Part shown: positions 1 through 9,403 of the stretch, piece after piece
How positions within the stretch are numbered: position 1 is the stretch's first letter
Layout of the letters: the number at the start of each line of letters is the position of its first letter
Source: Cellulophaga sp. BC115SP
Lineage (GTDB): Bacteria; Bacteroidota; Bacteroidia; Cytophagales; Spirosomataceae
Assembly (NCBI RefSeq): GCF_009905545.1
Contig: NZ_JAAALB010000005.1
Coordinates: 124,001 to 188,000, forward strand
DNA length: 64,000 nucleotides
Reading direction: 5' to 3'
The notes under the pieces: generated by a model
What the model was told of the DNA's origin: nothing
Seen by the model: only the letters and a program-made list of their open reading frames with translations
Database searches by the model: none
Position numbers and translations under genes: made by a program

Positions 1-195
1 ACCGTAATTAAATCTGCTGAGAGATACTTTTTCAGCCCATACTGATTAAGATTATACGTTGATATTTTACGTTGAATTTTATCGATTACCTATTCATACG
101 ACCAGCTAATACTTTTAGTAAAGCGCTAAAAGCATATTTTACCCCATTTTTACGAAGTTTCATCCCATTAGTCGCATTGCTTAGATGAGATTATA

Positions 196-203
196 TAAGT
201 TTG
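196..203 (+). promoter_or_regulatory. Possible -7 promoter element of the LytS/LytTR pair
   Basis: TAAGTTTG matches the Bacteroidota -7 consensus TAnnTTTG. A weak TTG lies 16 bp upstream. The kinase ATG follows 19 bp downstream, which would give a very short leader. Confidence 0.4.
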
Positions 204-222
204 AAGAAAAAACGGCTAAACC

Positions 223-1800
223 ATGAATCCTATCCAGAAAAAATTACGAATTACAGAGTGGTCATTGGCACTACTATTTACGGTACTATACAATGTTGTA
301 CACCTTTCGAGGGTCATAAAATATTTTGATAATGAAATTGGTAAAGTACAAAACTACGAATACATACTGATGGATTATACATCCTTCTGGGATGCTGTTC
401 GAGAGTATGATACCATTAAGTATATCAACTTGCCAACGATTATTGCGGCGGTACTATTTTTTGGAGCTTGGACGTTGTTACACTTTTTTACCGTTCCTAA
501 AATTGTGAAAAAAGAGTTTAATACAACGGTCATTTTAATGTTGGCAGGCGTATTGTTACTTACATTTCTCAGTGTTTGGTCATACCATTTTTTTAAGCTC
601 AACTGGCGCATAGAGAAGGAGGAGTTAGATCATGTTTCGGGCTTTGCGACTGAATCTATCTATCGAAAATGGTTTGTCTTCAATAGTTTTCTCAATGCGT
701 GTTTTGTGTTACTTGCCTACGAGCTGGGAATGTTATTGGTATATCATTTGGAAAAGAAAGCCATTGAAAAAACCGACCAAGCCAATGTTGGTGCCTATGT
801 ATGTGTGGCGGCCATTTGGGTGCTAACAGGGATATTCTGGGTATCAGTTGGTTCTATTGGCAATGTAGTGATACATCCTCCACAACCAGCATACTGGGCT
901 TCCATTGCTTTTGGAGCTATCTTGTTTCACGGGTTGGCGTACTATGGGCTGTTTCCTTTTGTGCTGATTCCACAATCAATTAAGACTGCCAAGGGAGTTT
1001 TGGTGTTTATATTTGGAGGATTAGCCTATGTGGTGTTTTGCATGGTATCTTACGCAGTTATTTATAAACATATTCCTCGTGATATCTTTGACTTGGAGGC
1101 CGTATTTACCTTGGCTGCTGGAATAGGGTATATCTCCGCGGTGATTCGTTCATATATTGATTATACCCGAACGACACTCACCAACCAGATTGTTCATAAA
1201 TCCACAGAGCTAGCTTCTTTGAAAGCACAAGTCAATCCTCACTTTTTGTTTAATGCTCTCAATACTTTGTATGCCGTAGCATTACGTGAAAAGGCGGAGG
1301 ATACTTCTACCGGAATTCAAAAACTGGGGGATATGATGCGGTTTATGTTGCATGACAACAACCAAGATAAGATTTCATTAGTCAAAGAAATAGAATACCT
1401 TGAAAACTATATTAGCTTACAAAAACTCCGTCTGGACCAAAATTTCTCGATAGATATAAAAGTCATTATCCAGCCTCAAGAAAAAGAAATTTGGATAGCG
1501 CCTATGTTGATTAATCCCCTAGTCGAAAATGCTTTTAAGCATGGGGTAAGTCTGAGAAATCCCTCGTGGATATATATTACGATTACTTTTGATGATACCT
1601 ATTTGTATTGCAAGGTTCATAATTCGATGCATGTTCGACAAGGCTTGGATACTGAAAAAGCTTCAGGTATTGGGCTGGATAATTTGAAAAAACGCCTACA
1701 GATGATTTATCCTAATCGCCATAGGTTAGATATTCAGTCGAATTCGCATGAATATTTTGTTTCTTTGCAAATCAATTATTTACCGTTCCAAACCCAATAA
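223..1800 (+). CDS. LytS/YehU-family membrane sensor histidine kinase
   Basis: This is a membrane histidine kinase of the His_kinase (PF06580) type. The first 310 residues hold about eight hydrophobic segments (for example near 71-90, 102-122, 150-175, 188-210, 226-250, 258-281). The phosphoacceptor motif NPHFLFN is at 338-344 with His340. The N box (NPLVENAFKHG) starts at 431 and the G box (GIGLDNLKKRL) at 482. There is no periplasmic ligand domain, so sensing is probably within the membrane. The stop codon is two bases before the start of a LytTR response regulator, so the two almost certainly form one operon and phosphorelay. The signal sensed is unknown. Confidence 0.93.
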   Translation: MNPIQKKLRITEWSLALLFTVLYNVVHLSRVIKYFDNEIGKVQNYEYILMDYTSFWDAVREYDTIKYINLPTIIAAVLFFGAWTLLHFFTVPKIVKKEFNTTVILMLAGVLLLTFLSVWSYHFFKLNWRIEKEELDHVSGFATESIYRKWFVFNSFLNACFVLLAYELGMLLVYHLEKKAIEKTDQANVGAYVCVAAIWVLTGIFWVSVGSIGNVVIHPPQPAYWASIAFGAILFHGLAYYGLFPFVLIPQSIKTAKGVLVFIFGGLAYVVFCMVSYAVIYKHIPRDIFDLEAVFTLAAGIGYISAVIRSYIDYTRTTLTNQIVHKSTELASLKAQVNPHFLFNALNTLYAVALREKAEDTSTGIQKLGDMMRFMLHDNNQDKISLVKEIEYLENYISLQKLRLDQNFSIDIKVIIQPQEKEIWIAPMLINPLVENAFKHGVSLRNPSWIYITITFDDTYLYCKVHNSMHVRQGLDTEKASGIGLDNLKKRLQMIYPNRHRLDIQSNSHEYFVSLQINYLPFQTQ

Positions 1801-1802
1801 GT

Positions 1803-2498
1803 ATGAACCAAGCTATCCAAGCTATCGCCATCGACGACGAACCCAAAGCCCTAGAGGTAATTCAAATTCATGCAGAAAAAGTGCCGTTTTTAGAACTAAA
1901 AGCGATGTTTACCAATGCTTTTGAAGCCTTAGATTATTTGAGAACCAATCAGGTGGATTTGATATTTTTGGATATACGAATGCCCGATATTACGGGCTTG
2001 GAGCTGCTTTCTAGTTTAACCTCTAAACCTTTTGTGGTATTTACCACTGCTTATTCAGAGTATGCTGTTCAGGGCTTTGAAGTAGATGCGTTAGATTATC
2101 TTTTAAAGCCTTTCTCTTTTCCAAGATTCTTGAAAGCTTGTAACAAAGCTAGTGAAGTCATTCAGAAATCTGCTAAAACTGCTCCCGAATCCATATTTCT
2201 GAAGACGGGATATCATGAAGAAAAAGTTTTTCTTGACGAAATCCATTATATCGAAGCCGAGGGAAATTATCTCAATGTGATTTTGACAGAAAGAAGATTG
2301 GTTGTAAGAATGACCCTCAATGAAATGTCTGAGTTGTTACCCACAAACTTATTCCTACGTATACATCGTTCGTATTTGATTGCGCTCGATAAAATAGAAA
2401 AAATAGCCAAAAACGCTGTAGAAATCAAATCCAAAGAAATTGCCATTGGTGCCAGTTACGAGGAGGCTTGGGCTGAAGCCAAGGCTAAATTGAGATAA
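1803..2498 (+). CDS. LytTR-family response regulator
   Basis: The N-terminal receiver domain (about 5-120) has the acidic pair Asp11/Asp12, the phosphoacceptor Asp57 in FLDIRMPD and the conserved Lys102 in LLKPF. The C-terminal part (about 130-225) is a LytTR DNA-binding domain, with the typical IHYIEAEGNYLNV and FLRIHRSYLI stretches. It is the cognate regulator of the LytS-type kinase two bases upstream. LytTR regulators usually bind pairs of short direct repeats upstream of targets. The two serine hydrolase genes downstream are possible targets, but I saw no convincing repeat there. Confidence 0.94.
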   Translation: MNQAIQAIAIDDEPKALEVIQIHAEKVPFLELKAMFTNAFEALDYLRTNQVDLIFLDIRMPDITGLELLSSLTSKPFVVFTTAYSEYAVQGFEVDALDYLLKPFSFPRFLKACNKASEVIQKSAKTAPESIFLKTGYHEEKVFLDEIHYIEAEGNYLNVILTERRLVVRMTLNEMSELLPTNLFLRIHRSYLIALDKIEKIAKNAVEIKSKEIAIGASYEEAWAEAKAKLR

Positions 2499-2535
2499 AT
2501 TTCTCTATTTGATGGTCAATTGTAAGCATTTGAAT

Positions 2536-2575
2536 CTCAAATTCAGTGGATGGAATGCTATTGCCTGAATTTGAG
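2536..2575. repeat. Inverted repeat after the response regulator
   Basis: CTCAAATTCAG (2536-2546) and CTGAATTTGAG (2565-2575) are perfect 11-bp arms around an 18-bp loop. No T-tract follows, so it is either a weak terminator or an RNA end-protecting hairpin of the two-component operon. Confidence 0.5.
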
Positions 2576-2675
2576 GTATTACATTTTAAAGAAATTAAAT
2601 AAACCTCTTTATTCTTCTCATTTTCAATCAATACAAATTAGAAACAAACCTAAAACATTTTAAACATTTCAATTT

Positions 2676-4151
2676 ATGAAACCAATAATCATAATGCTTC
2701 AGTGGGCAAGGCTATATTCTTCACCCTTTCTTTTTTTATTTACATTTTTAAGCACTACGCTGTTTGCCCAGCAACAAAATAGTTTAAATAATGGAGTTTA
2801 CACGATTTTAGACAATAATGCCGATAATTTGCTCAGAAAGTCAAAAGCCTATTCAGTGTCTATCGGGCTCATAAAAGACGGAAAAGTTTATACAAAACAT
2901 TACGGGGAACTCGATAAAGGGATAGGTAATAAAGCTGATAACCAAACAAGTTTTGATGTCGCCTCTGTGACAAAAGTGATGACTGGGCATTTAATGGCAA
3001 AAGCTGTTTTGGAAAAGAAAGTCAAGCTTGACGATGACATCAGAAAATACCTCGATGGGTCATATCCAAATTTAGCTTTTCAAGGTATTCCTGTAAGAAT
3101 CATAGATTTGGTTTCGTTTAAAACTGCTTTTGATAGAGAAATTCCCGATAACAGTCAGATTAGAAAGATTAATGATGATAGTACTTGTTTTCGCATTAAG
3201 AAAATGGATGAAAGTTATAGCAAAAAACAATTTTTGGAAGACCTCAAAACGATACAATTAGATACTATCCCTGGCAAAAAGCATAAATACAGCAATACAA
3301 GCCTCGAATTGTCGGCGCTTATTTTAGAGAAAGTGTATCATAAAAACTTTGAAACGCTTTTAAACGAATACTTTTTTGCTGTAACAAAAATGAATGCTAC
3401 CAAGCGTAATTTGAAAGTAGATAGCAACATTGCCAATGGATACAGCAGCAATCATTTATTAATGCCCAATAGCTACACTAATTTATGGGCCGCTGGTGGA
3501 TACAGAAATTCAACGATGAACGATTTAATCAAGTTTTTGTCCTTTGAGTTAGATACAAAAAACAAAATAGTGCAAGAATCACAGCGCAACCTTTCCGATA
3601 GCGATCAATCTTGGAATGGCTATTTTTGGGACGAAATCGGAGTGTCCGAAAATGGGAAGTATTGTTATAAACACGGTGGTGCATTTGGAACAAACACGCT
3701 ATTCATGGTTTACCCCGAATTACAAATAGGGATATGTATTATCGTAAATATTACTGGCGAAAACACCTTTGGGAATTTATACGAGACAGTAGCCGAAATG
3801 GTACAAGATTTAGAAGCCAAATCGTCCGAAAAAATAGATTATGGTTATAAATTAACTGATGACAAAGTGGTTTTCAGTTATCAACACAACAAGAAGCTAG
3901 ACCCAAAATTAATAAAAAGTATATCGGTTGCTGGTTCATTTAACGATTGGAATCCGAACAATAAAGCTTACCAAATGCTTTCAAAAGGCAAAAATGTCTA
4001 TGAACTTGAGTTGCCCAAATCACAATTTGAAAGAGGTAGAACTTATGCTTTTAAGTTTGTGATTAATCAAAACAGTTGGCTATTGACTCCCACAAATGCC
4101 TTGAATACTGATAAAACAGCAGACAATAACCTGACTTTTAAAATTGATTAA
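2676..4151 (+). CDS. Exported serine hydrolase (beta-lactamase/class C PBP family) with C-terminal CBM48-like domain
   Basis: An N-terminal hydrophobic segment ending near LFAQ31 looks like a signal peptide. The hydrolase domain carries the SxxK motif SVTK (Ser97-Lys100), the YxN motif (Tyr205-Asn207) and HGG (333-335), the catalytic set of the beta-lactamase/DD-peptidase/esterase family (PF00144). The usual HTSG signature is altered (region around 145-158). Residues about 410-491 form an extra domain with VAGSFNDWNP (418-427), typical of the CBM48/AMPK glycogen-binding fold, suggesting binding to an alpha-glucan or other glycan. The substrate cannot be told. It is followed by a second, single-domain member of the same family. 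Confidence 0.85.
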   Translation: MKPIIIMLQWARLYSSPFLFLFTFLSTTLFAQQQNSLNNGVYTILDNNADNLLRKSKAYSVSIGLIKDGKVYTKHYGELDKGIGNKADNQTSFDVASVTKVMTGHLMAKAVLEKKVKLDDDIRKYLDGSYPNLAFQGIPVRIIDLVSFKTAFDREIPDNSQIRKINDDSTCFRIKKMDESYSKKQFLEDLKTIQLDTIPGKKHKYSNTSLELSALILEKVYHKNFETLLNEYFFAVTKMNATKRNLKVDSNIANGYSSNHLLMPNSYTNLWAAGGYRNSTMNDLIKFLSFELDTKNKIVQESQRNLSDSDQSWNGYFWDEIGVSENGKYCYKHGGAFGTNTLFMVYPELQIGICIIVNITGENTFGNLYETVAEMVQDLEAKSSEKIDYGYKLTDDKVVFSYQHNKKLDPKLIKSISVAGSFNDWNPNNKAYQMLSKGKNVYELELPKSQFERGRTYAFKFVINQNSWLLTPTNALNTDKTADNNLTFKID

Positions 4152-4233
4152 TAGAAAGGATAACCCTTGAAAACCTATTGGTAGATTTCTACCTAAAGTC
4201 ACAGTAAAATCCAATCGCATTCTTTTATTGAAC

Positions 4234-4251
4234 CATGCCGAAATGTATTTC
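4234..4251. repeat. Short GC-rich hairpin between the serine hydrolase genes
   Basis: GCCGAAATGTATTTCGGC is a perfect short stem with no T-tract. It may act as an attenuator or RNA-processing site. Confidence 0.4.
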
Positions 4252-4304
4252 GGCGGTAGGATAGACTATTGCCCAAACCTAAATCTTTTTAAACCAATCA
4301 TCTT

Positions 4305-5903
4305 ATGAAACAGATATTAGTTGCGTTACTTTTTGTGATAAGTCAAAGTGCTGTTTTGGCTCAAAAAAATGCTGTGATAGACGATTTATTGAGTTCTTAC
4401 GAAAAAATCAACCAGTTTAGCGGCTCGGTATTAGTGGCAGAAAAAGGAAAAGTCATTTTTGAAAAAAGCTATGGTTATCGGAATGCGGTCAAAAAAGAAA
4501 AGAATACCAATAATAGCAAATATAGGATTTACTCTACGACGAAAGTTTTTACAACCATTGTTATTCTAAAACTCCAAGAACAGGGTAAGCTCTCGTTGGA
4601 AGATAAGCTTTCAAAGTATTTTCCGAGTTATACCAAAGGAGATAGTATTACGATTAGAAATATGGTGTCGCATACCTCAGGAATTCCCGAAACTGAAGAG
4701 TCAAACAACAAGGAAGAACTGTTAAAACAACTTTTGACCAAACCACTCGACTTTTCGGTTGATACCAAATGGAGTTATTGTAATACGAATTTTTATCTGC
4801 TAGGATATATCATTCAAAAGGTAACGGGACAGCCTTATGAAGAAGTTATTGCCGAGATGATTCTGAAGCCTTTTCAAATGACGCATAGCGGTTTTCATTT
4901 CAATGATTTGAAAGATGAAAATAAAGCACTCGGTTATGAATTTATAGTTGGTGAAAATTCTAATGAAGCATTACGTTTTAAGTCCGATCATCCTTATGCT
5001 GCAGGAGCCATGTATTCGACCGTAGAGGATTTGTACAAATTTAGTGAGGCATTTTATACAGGTAAAATCATTGACACTAATTTGGTCAAATATATGTGTA
5101 ATCCTTATTTAGAAGAGCATTATGGACTTGGACAAGAGGTGTACAGGATTCAAAACTCTGATAAAATATTGTTTGGTCACGGCGGACTTGGTCCTGGTTA
5201 CAGATGTAGATTTATCAGAGACCGTGAGCAAGAAATTGCTATCATCATATTAGCCAATTCAGAGATGGTGCCAGTAGACAAAATCGCAGAAGAAATAACA
5301 GGTATTGTATATGGTAAGTCGCAAAAGAAAATCGAGGTAGGTAAAGTAACTCAAAACGATTTGCACCAAATAGAAGGGATATACTCTTCAAAAGAAGGGA
5401 CTTTTTACGTAAGAATAGTAGATGGAACGGTGGTATTTAATGGAAGTATACTTCCACGAGTTCCGCTGATTCCAGTGACAAAAACTTTATACAAATTGGT
5501 TGATAGTTTTACTTTTAACTTCAAAACTGACCAATTTGGCAAAATAAAAGCCCTTACTGTTACTAATTTAAGAGGCGTTAAAACCGCAGAAAAAATATCA
5601 GATACTTTTCCTTGGGGAATTATTGGAACGGCGACAACAAGCGGTTGGGATGGAAAAGATATTGTGATGCAAACTAAAAAGGGTAATCCCAATCTATTTT
5701 ATCTCAAAAACTATCCATTAAATGCGGGAGAATTAAGATTTCGATTAAACAACGATTGGAATAATAGCTTGGCGCTCAATAACGATGACAAAAACCTATG
5801 TTATGATGGATACAACATCAAAATAAAAGAAACAGGCAAATATGATATAACGTTGGATATGAGGGTAGCCTCAAAGCCACGGTTTTCTTTGAAAAAATTA
5901 TAA
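4305..5903 (+). CDS. Exported serine hydrolase, beta-lactamase/class C PBP family
   Basis: A signal peptide ends near VLAQ20. The catalytic motifs of PF00144 are intact: STTK (Ser77-Lys80), YCN (Tyr158-Asn160), HTSG (123-126) and HGG (292-294). About 190 C-terminal residues follow the hydrolase fold and resemble the beta-rich tails common in Bacteroidota members of the family. Likely activities are peptidoglycan DD-peptidase, D-amino-acid peptidase or esterase, and the sequence does not decide between them. The preceding gene is a paralogue with a different C-terminal domain, so the pair probably arose by duplication followed by domain change. Confidence 0.86.
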   Translation: MKQILVALLFVISQSAVLAQKNAVIDDLLSSYEKINQFSGSVLVAEKGKVIFEKSYGYRNAVKKEKNTNNSKYRIYSTTKVFTTIVILKLQEQGKLSLEDKLSKYFPSYTKGDSITIRNMVSHTSGIPETEESNNKEELLKQLLTKPLDFSVDTKWSYCNTNFYLLGYIIQKVTGQPYEEVIAEMILKPFQMTHSGFHFNDLKDENKALGYEFIVGENSNEALRFKSDHPYAAGAMYSTVEDLYKFSEAFYTGKIIDTNLVKYMCNPYLEEHYGLGQEVYRIQNSDKILFGHGGLGPGYRCRFIRDREQEIAIIILANSEMVPVDKIAEEITGIVYGKSQKKIEVGKVTQNDLHQIEGIYSSKEGTFYVRIVDGTVVFNGSILPRVPLIPVTKTLYKLVDSFTFNFKTDQFGKIKALTVTNLRGVKTAEKISDTFPWGIIGTATTSGWDGKDIVMQTKKGNPNLFYLKNYPLNAGELRFRLNNDWNNSLALNNDDKNLCYDGYNIKIKETGKYDITLDMRVASKPRFSLKKL

Positions 5904-5919
5904 AGTACAACCTCTCTTG

Positions 5920-5927
5920 TATATTTG
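5920..5927 (+). promoter_or_regulatory. Possible -7 promoter element of the HAD hydrolase gene
   Basis: TATATTTG is an exact TAnnTTTG match 33 bp before the ATG. No good TTTG lies at the expected distance upstream. Confidence 0.4.
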
Positions 5928-5960
5928 TTAGAAAAACCATCCATTTTTATTTTCTAAGAA

Positions 5961-6647
5961 ATGAATAAACTAAAAGTTATTGCTTTTGATGCTGACGATA
6001 CCTTATGGGTGAATGAACCCTATTTTCAAGAAGTGGAAAAGAAATTTTGTGAAATGATGGAAGATTATCATCCACAACACACCATTTCTAGGGAATTGCT
6101 CAAAATCGAAATTGCCAATCTATCGCTTTATGGTTACGGAGTAAAAGGCTACATTTTGAGTATGATAGAAGCCGCGCTGCATATTTCGGGTAAAACCTTA
6201 TCGATAGAGGCTATTCAAAAGATTTTGGAATTGGGAAAAGAAATGCTTGAAAAACCTATTGAGCTTCTTGATGGAGTAGAAGAAGTATTACAACAACTTC
6301 AAGGGAAATATCGCTTGGTCGTGGCCACCAAGGGAGATTTGCTTGACCAAGAACGAAAACTCAAGAAATCGGGTTTGGAAAAATATTTCCACCATATAGA
6401 AATCATGTCTGACAAACAAGAGGCTGACTATCAAAAATTGATTCGACATTTGGACATAGCACCTGAGGAGTTTATGATGATAGGAAATTCTTTGAAGTCA
6501 GATGTTTTGCCAGTACTAAAATTGGGAGGAATAGGCGTACATGTGCCTTATCACACCACTTGGGCACATGAAACGGTCGAGCATAAGGTCGAACACGAAA
6601 ATTTTTATCAGTTCGCTCATGCCAATGAAGTACTGGCTGTTTTATAA
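5961..6647 (+). CDS. HAD-superfamily hydrolase
   Basis: A soluble 228-residue haloacid dehalogenase-like phosphatase. Motif I is DADDT (Asp10 nucleophile, Asp12 acid/base). Motif II is the Thr in VVATKGD, followed by the conserved Lys region (LKKSGLEKYF). Motif IV is GNSLKSD. A helical cap lies between motifs I and II (about 20-90). Closest in type to phosphoglycolate phosphatase-like or pyrimidine nucleotidase-like members acting on small phosphate esters. The substrate cannot be assigned. Confidence 0.88.
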   Translation: MNKLKVIAFDADDTLWVNEPYFQEVEKKFCEMMEDYHPQHTISRELLKIEIANLSLYGYGVKGYILSMIEAALHISGKTLSIEAIQKILELGKEMLEKPIELLDGVEEVLQQLQGKYRLVVATKGDLLDQERKLKKSGLEKYFHHIEIMSDKQEADYQKLIRHLDIAPEEFMMIGNSLKSDVLPVLKLGGIGVHVPYHTTWAHETVEHKVEHENFYQFAHANEVLAVL

Positions 6648-6706
6648 GGAATGGCTAAACCCTTCAAATTTCGAAATTTGAAGCACAATTAATGTTATTA
6701 GTATTT

Positions 6707-6775
6707 TTTATGTAGTCGCAACTCTTGCAGTTGCCGCATTCAAAATGGCAACCTCAAGGGTTGCGACTACATAAA
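6707..6775. repeat. REP-like long imperfect hairpin
   Basis: Two 29-bp arms (6707-6735 and 6747-6775) pair at 26 of 29 positions around an 11-bp loop. The outer part reads TTTATGTAGTCGCAAC. There is no clear T-tract, so this looks like a palindromic intergenic repeat rather than a simple terminator. The small AGACGCAA hairpin at 13185-13204 has a related core. Confidence 0.7.
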
Positions 6776-6950
6776 TTTTATTTTAATGAAATGCTCATCC
6801 TTCCATTATTCTGCTAGTAGATAAAATCGCCTGCCTTATCGTAGCACTGTTACCGTTGGTATAGAATCAGGGCAGCAAATGAGGAAAATTACTTATCTTG
6901 CCGTTTTTACCAACAATGAGACGATTGTCTTTCCTCAAACACTTATTTAC

Positions 6951-9383
6951 ATGATTCAACAACTACGTAAAACAGCATTATTGCTGAAAATTCTATTGCT
7001 ATTGGTAGCCGTAGAAAGTTCAAACTCCTGTTATGCCCAAAATAAGACTTTGACTAACCTCCTCGAAATCGGCGGGAAAGTAACCGATTCACGCACGGGA
7101 GAGCCTATCGCTAACGCAAGTGTCTCGCTTGATTTCAAAAAATCTGGGTTTATAAGCGATTCTTTAGGGGTATTTAAACTGTATTTGCCCAATGGCGAAT
7201 ATGTAGTCAAAGTAAGTGCAGTAGGTTACAAACCCTTTAGAACACGGGTGGTACTCACCAAAAATGTCCAACTCTCCATCCAACTTGATGAAATCAGCAA
7301 AACCTTAGAGGAGGTAATTGTGTCGAGTCAAGCTATTCGAAAGGATATTCAAACCCCTTCGCTCGGAGTAACCCTTCTCAATATTAAGGGTATCAAAAAA
7401 CTTCCTGCCATGATGGGTGAAATTGATATTATTCGCTCAATCCAAACGCTTCCTGGGGTTTCCTCAGTTGGAGAAGGATCAAATGGTGTTAATATTCGTG
7501 GAGGCAATGTAGATCAGAATTTGATTTACATTGACGATATGCCCATTTTCAACCCTACCCACTTGTTTGGTTTGTTTTCGGTATTTGCATCCGACGCAAT
7601 TCGTGAGTTAGAACTTTATAAAGGAGGTATCCCTGCCAGATTTGGTGGGCGTAGTGCAGCAGTATTGGATATCAAGGTGACAGAGCCGAGTACTGAGAAA
7701 TTTAAATTATCTGGTGGTATAGGTTTAGTCTCCAACCGAGCGATGGCTGAAATACCTATTGTAAAAGAAAAACTCTCTGTGTTGGTAGCTGGTAGAGTTT
7801 CCTTCAACGACTTCTTATTTAAGTGGTTAGCTCCAGATAATATGAAAGGTACAAAGGCAAATTTTTATGATTTTGCCTCAAAGGTATTTTATCGTCCTAA
7901 TAAGAATAATACGATTACATTGTCAGCCTATTTGAGTAAGGATTATTATCAGGTAGACTCGCTTTTTAGTCTTGAGAATGTTATTGCCTCGAAAACTCAG
8001 TTTGACTATGGACATCAAAATGCTTCTATTCATTGGAGTCATTATTTTGGTCCAAAATTAAGTATGGAGATTGTGGGAGTTACCAGTTTGTACAAAACTC
8101 GAACTTATGCTCCTGACTCAGTGAATAACATTGACTTGCGCAATCAGGTTTTTTACAATAACCTGAAGGCTCAATGGGATTATTTGCCCGATGAAAAACA
8201 GAAGATTAACTTCGGTATCAGTGGTATTCGTTACGATATTCAGCCAGGAAGTTTGAATAAGGACGTGAAATCACGTATTGCCGCGGTAGAAATACCTAAA
8301 GAACAAGGAATGGAATTTGGGATATTTGTCGATGATGAGTACAAGTTTAATAACAAATTGACCATTCAGGCAGGCTTGCGATATGCCCATTATTTGGCTT
8401 TGGGAGCAGGAACCGTAAATACTTATTTGACCACCGAACCCAAATCTTTAAACACAATCGTTAGTACTAGAACCTACGGAAGTGGAGAAGTAATGAAATC
8501 TTACGGCGGTTTCGAGCCTAGATTGACGATGAAATATTCTATCGACGAGAAAAATACTTTGAAGTTGGGTTATAACAGAATGCAACAGTTTTTCCAACTT
8601 ATTTCCAATAATACCACTCCTTTACCTACTGCTCGTTGGAAATTGGCAGACGAATACGTAAAGCCGCAGTTCAGCGATTTTTATACGATTGGTGGTTTCC
8701 ACTCATTTAAAGATGATATTTGGGAGCTTTCAGCTGAAGGGTATTACCGAAATGCACAACATATTTTGGATTATGTTTCAGGCGCAAATTTGCAATTAAA
8801 TAAAAACCTCGAAACTCAAATAATATCTGGAAAAGGAAAGGCCTACGGTTTAGAGTTAATGCTGACTAAAAGAAGAGGCGAGGTAAACGGTTGGTTGAGC
8901 TATACTTACGCAAGAAGTTTGCAACAAATGCTAGGCGATTTTCCAAGTGTTCAGCAGATTAGTAGTGGCGATTGGTTTCCTTCGAATTATGATAAACCTC
9001 ATAATTTTAATATGTTGGTCAATATTCAGCCGTCAAAACACCATAGCTTCTCCTTTACATTTGCTTATCAAACAGGTCGCCCTGTTTCATCGCCTGTAGG
9101 TTTGTTCCAAATTGATAATCAAAGGTATCCCGTATATATTGCTCGTAACAATTCTCGTATTTCTGATTATCACCGTTTAGACTTTTCGTGGACGATTACC
9201 AACCCATCTCTAAAAGAAAAACGTTGGGAAGGTAGTTGGACATTTACCGTGTATAATATTTATGCACGACAAAACGCCTATTCGGTATTTTTCAAGCCTG
9301 TTGCCTATGGCGTACGCCCGTATGAGCTAAGTGTGTTTGGTGCACCATTTGTTTCGTTGACCTATAATTTCAAGTTCTTATAA
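6951..9383 (+). CDS. TonB-dependent receptor with carboxypeptidase-regulatory-like N-terminal domain
   Basis: The reading frame is open from 6879, but the ATG at 6951 starts a normal signal peptide (MIQQLRKTALLLKILLLLVA, ending near CYAQ30), so I prefer it (810 residues). A CarboxypepD_reg-like domain follows (about 38-120, starting IGGKVTDSRTGEPIANASV), then a plug with GSNGVNIRGGNVDQNLIYID and a large beta barrel ending in VSLTYNFKFL. It would import a ligand across the outer membrane with TonB energy. The gene 20 bases downstream is a DUF4249 lipoprotein, a common partner of this receptor type. The ligand is unknown. Confidence 0.9.
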   Translation: MIQQLRKTALLLKILLLLVAVESSNSCYAQNKTLTNLLEIGGKVTDSRTGEPIANASVSLDFKKSGFISDSLGVFKLYLPNGEYVVKVSAVGYKPFRTRVVLTKNVQLSIQLDEISKTLEEVIVSSQAIRKDIQTPSLGVTLLNIKGIKKLPAMMGEIDIIRSIQTLPGVSSVGEGSNGVNIRGGNVDQNLIYIDDMPIFNPTHLFGLFSVFASDAIRELELYKGGIPARFGGRSAAVLDIKVTEPSTEKFKLSGGIGLVSNRAMAEIPIVKEKLSVLVAGRVSFNDFLFKWLAPDNMKGTKANFYDFASKVFYRPNKNNTITLSAYLSKDYYQVDSLFSLENVIASKTQFDYGHQNASIHWSHYFGPKLSMEIVGVTSLYKTRTYAPDSVNNIDLRNQVFYNNLKAQWDYLPDEKQKINFGISGIRYDIQPGSLNKDVKSRIAAVEIPKEQGMEFGIFVDDEYKFNNKLTIQAGLRYAHYLALGAGTVNTYLTTEPKSLNTIVSTRTYGSGEVMKSYGGFEPRLTMKYSIDEKNTLKLGYNRMQQFFQLISNNTTPLPTARWKLADEYVKPQFSDFYTIGGFHSFKDDIWELSAEGYYRNAQHILDYVSGANLQLNKNLETQIISGKGKAYGLELMLTKRRGEVNGWLSYTYARSLQQMLGDFPSVQQISSGDWFPSNYDKPHNFNMLVNIQPSKHHSFSFTFAYQTGRPVSSPVGLFQIDNQRYPVYIARNNSRISDYHRLDFSWTITNPSLKEKRWEGSWTFTVYNIYARQNAYSVFFKPVAYGVRPYELSVFGAPFVSLTYNFKFL

Positions 9384-9403
9384 AACTTATTCCAGCTATT
9401 GTT

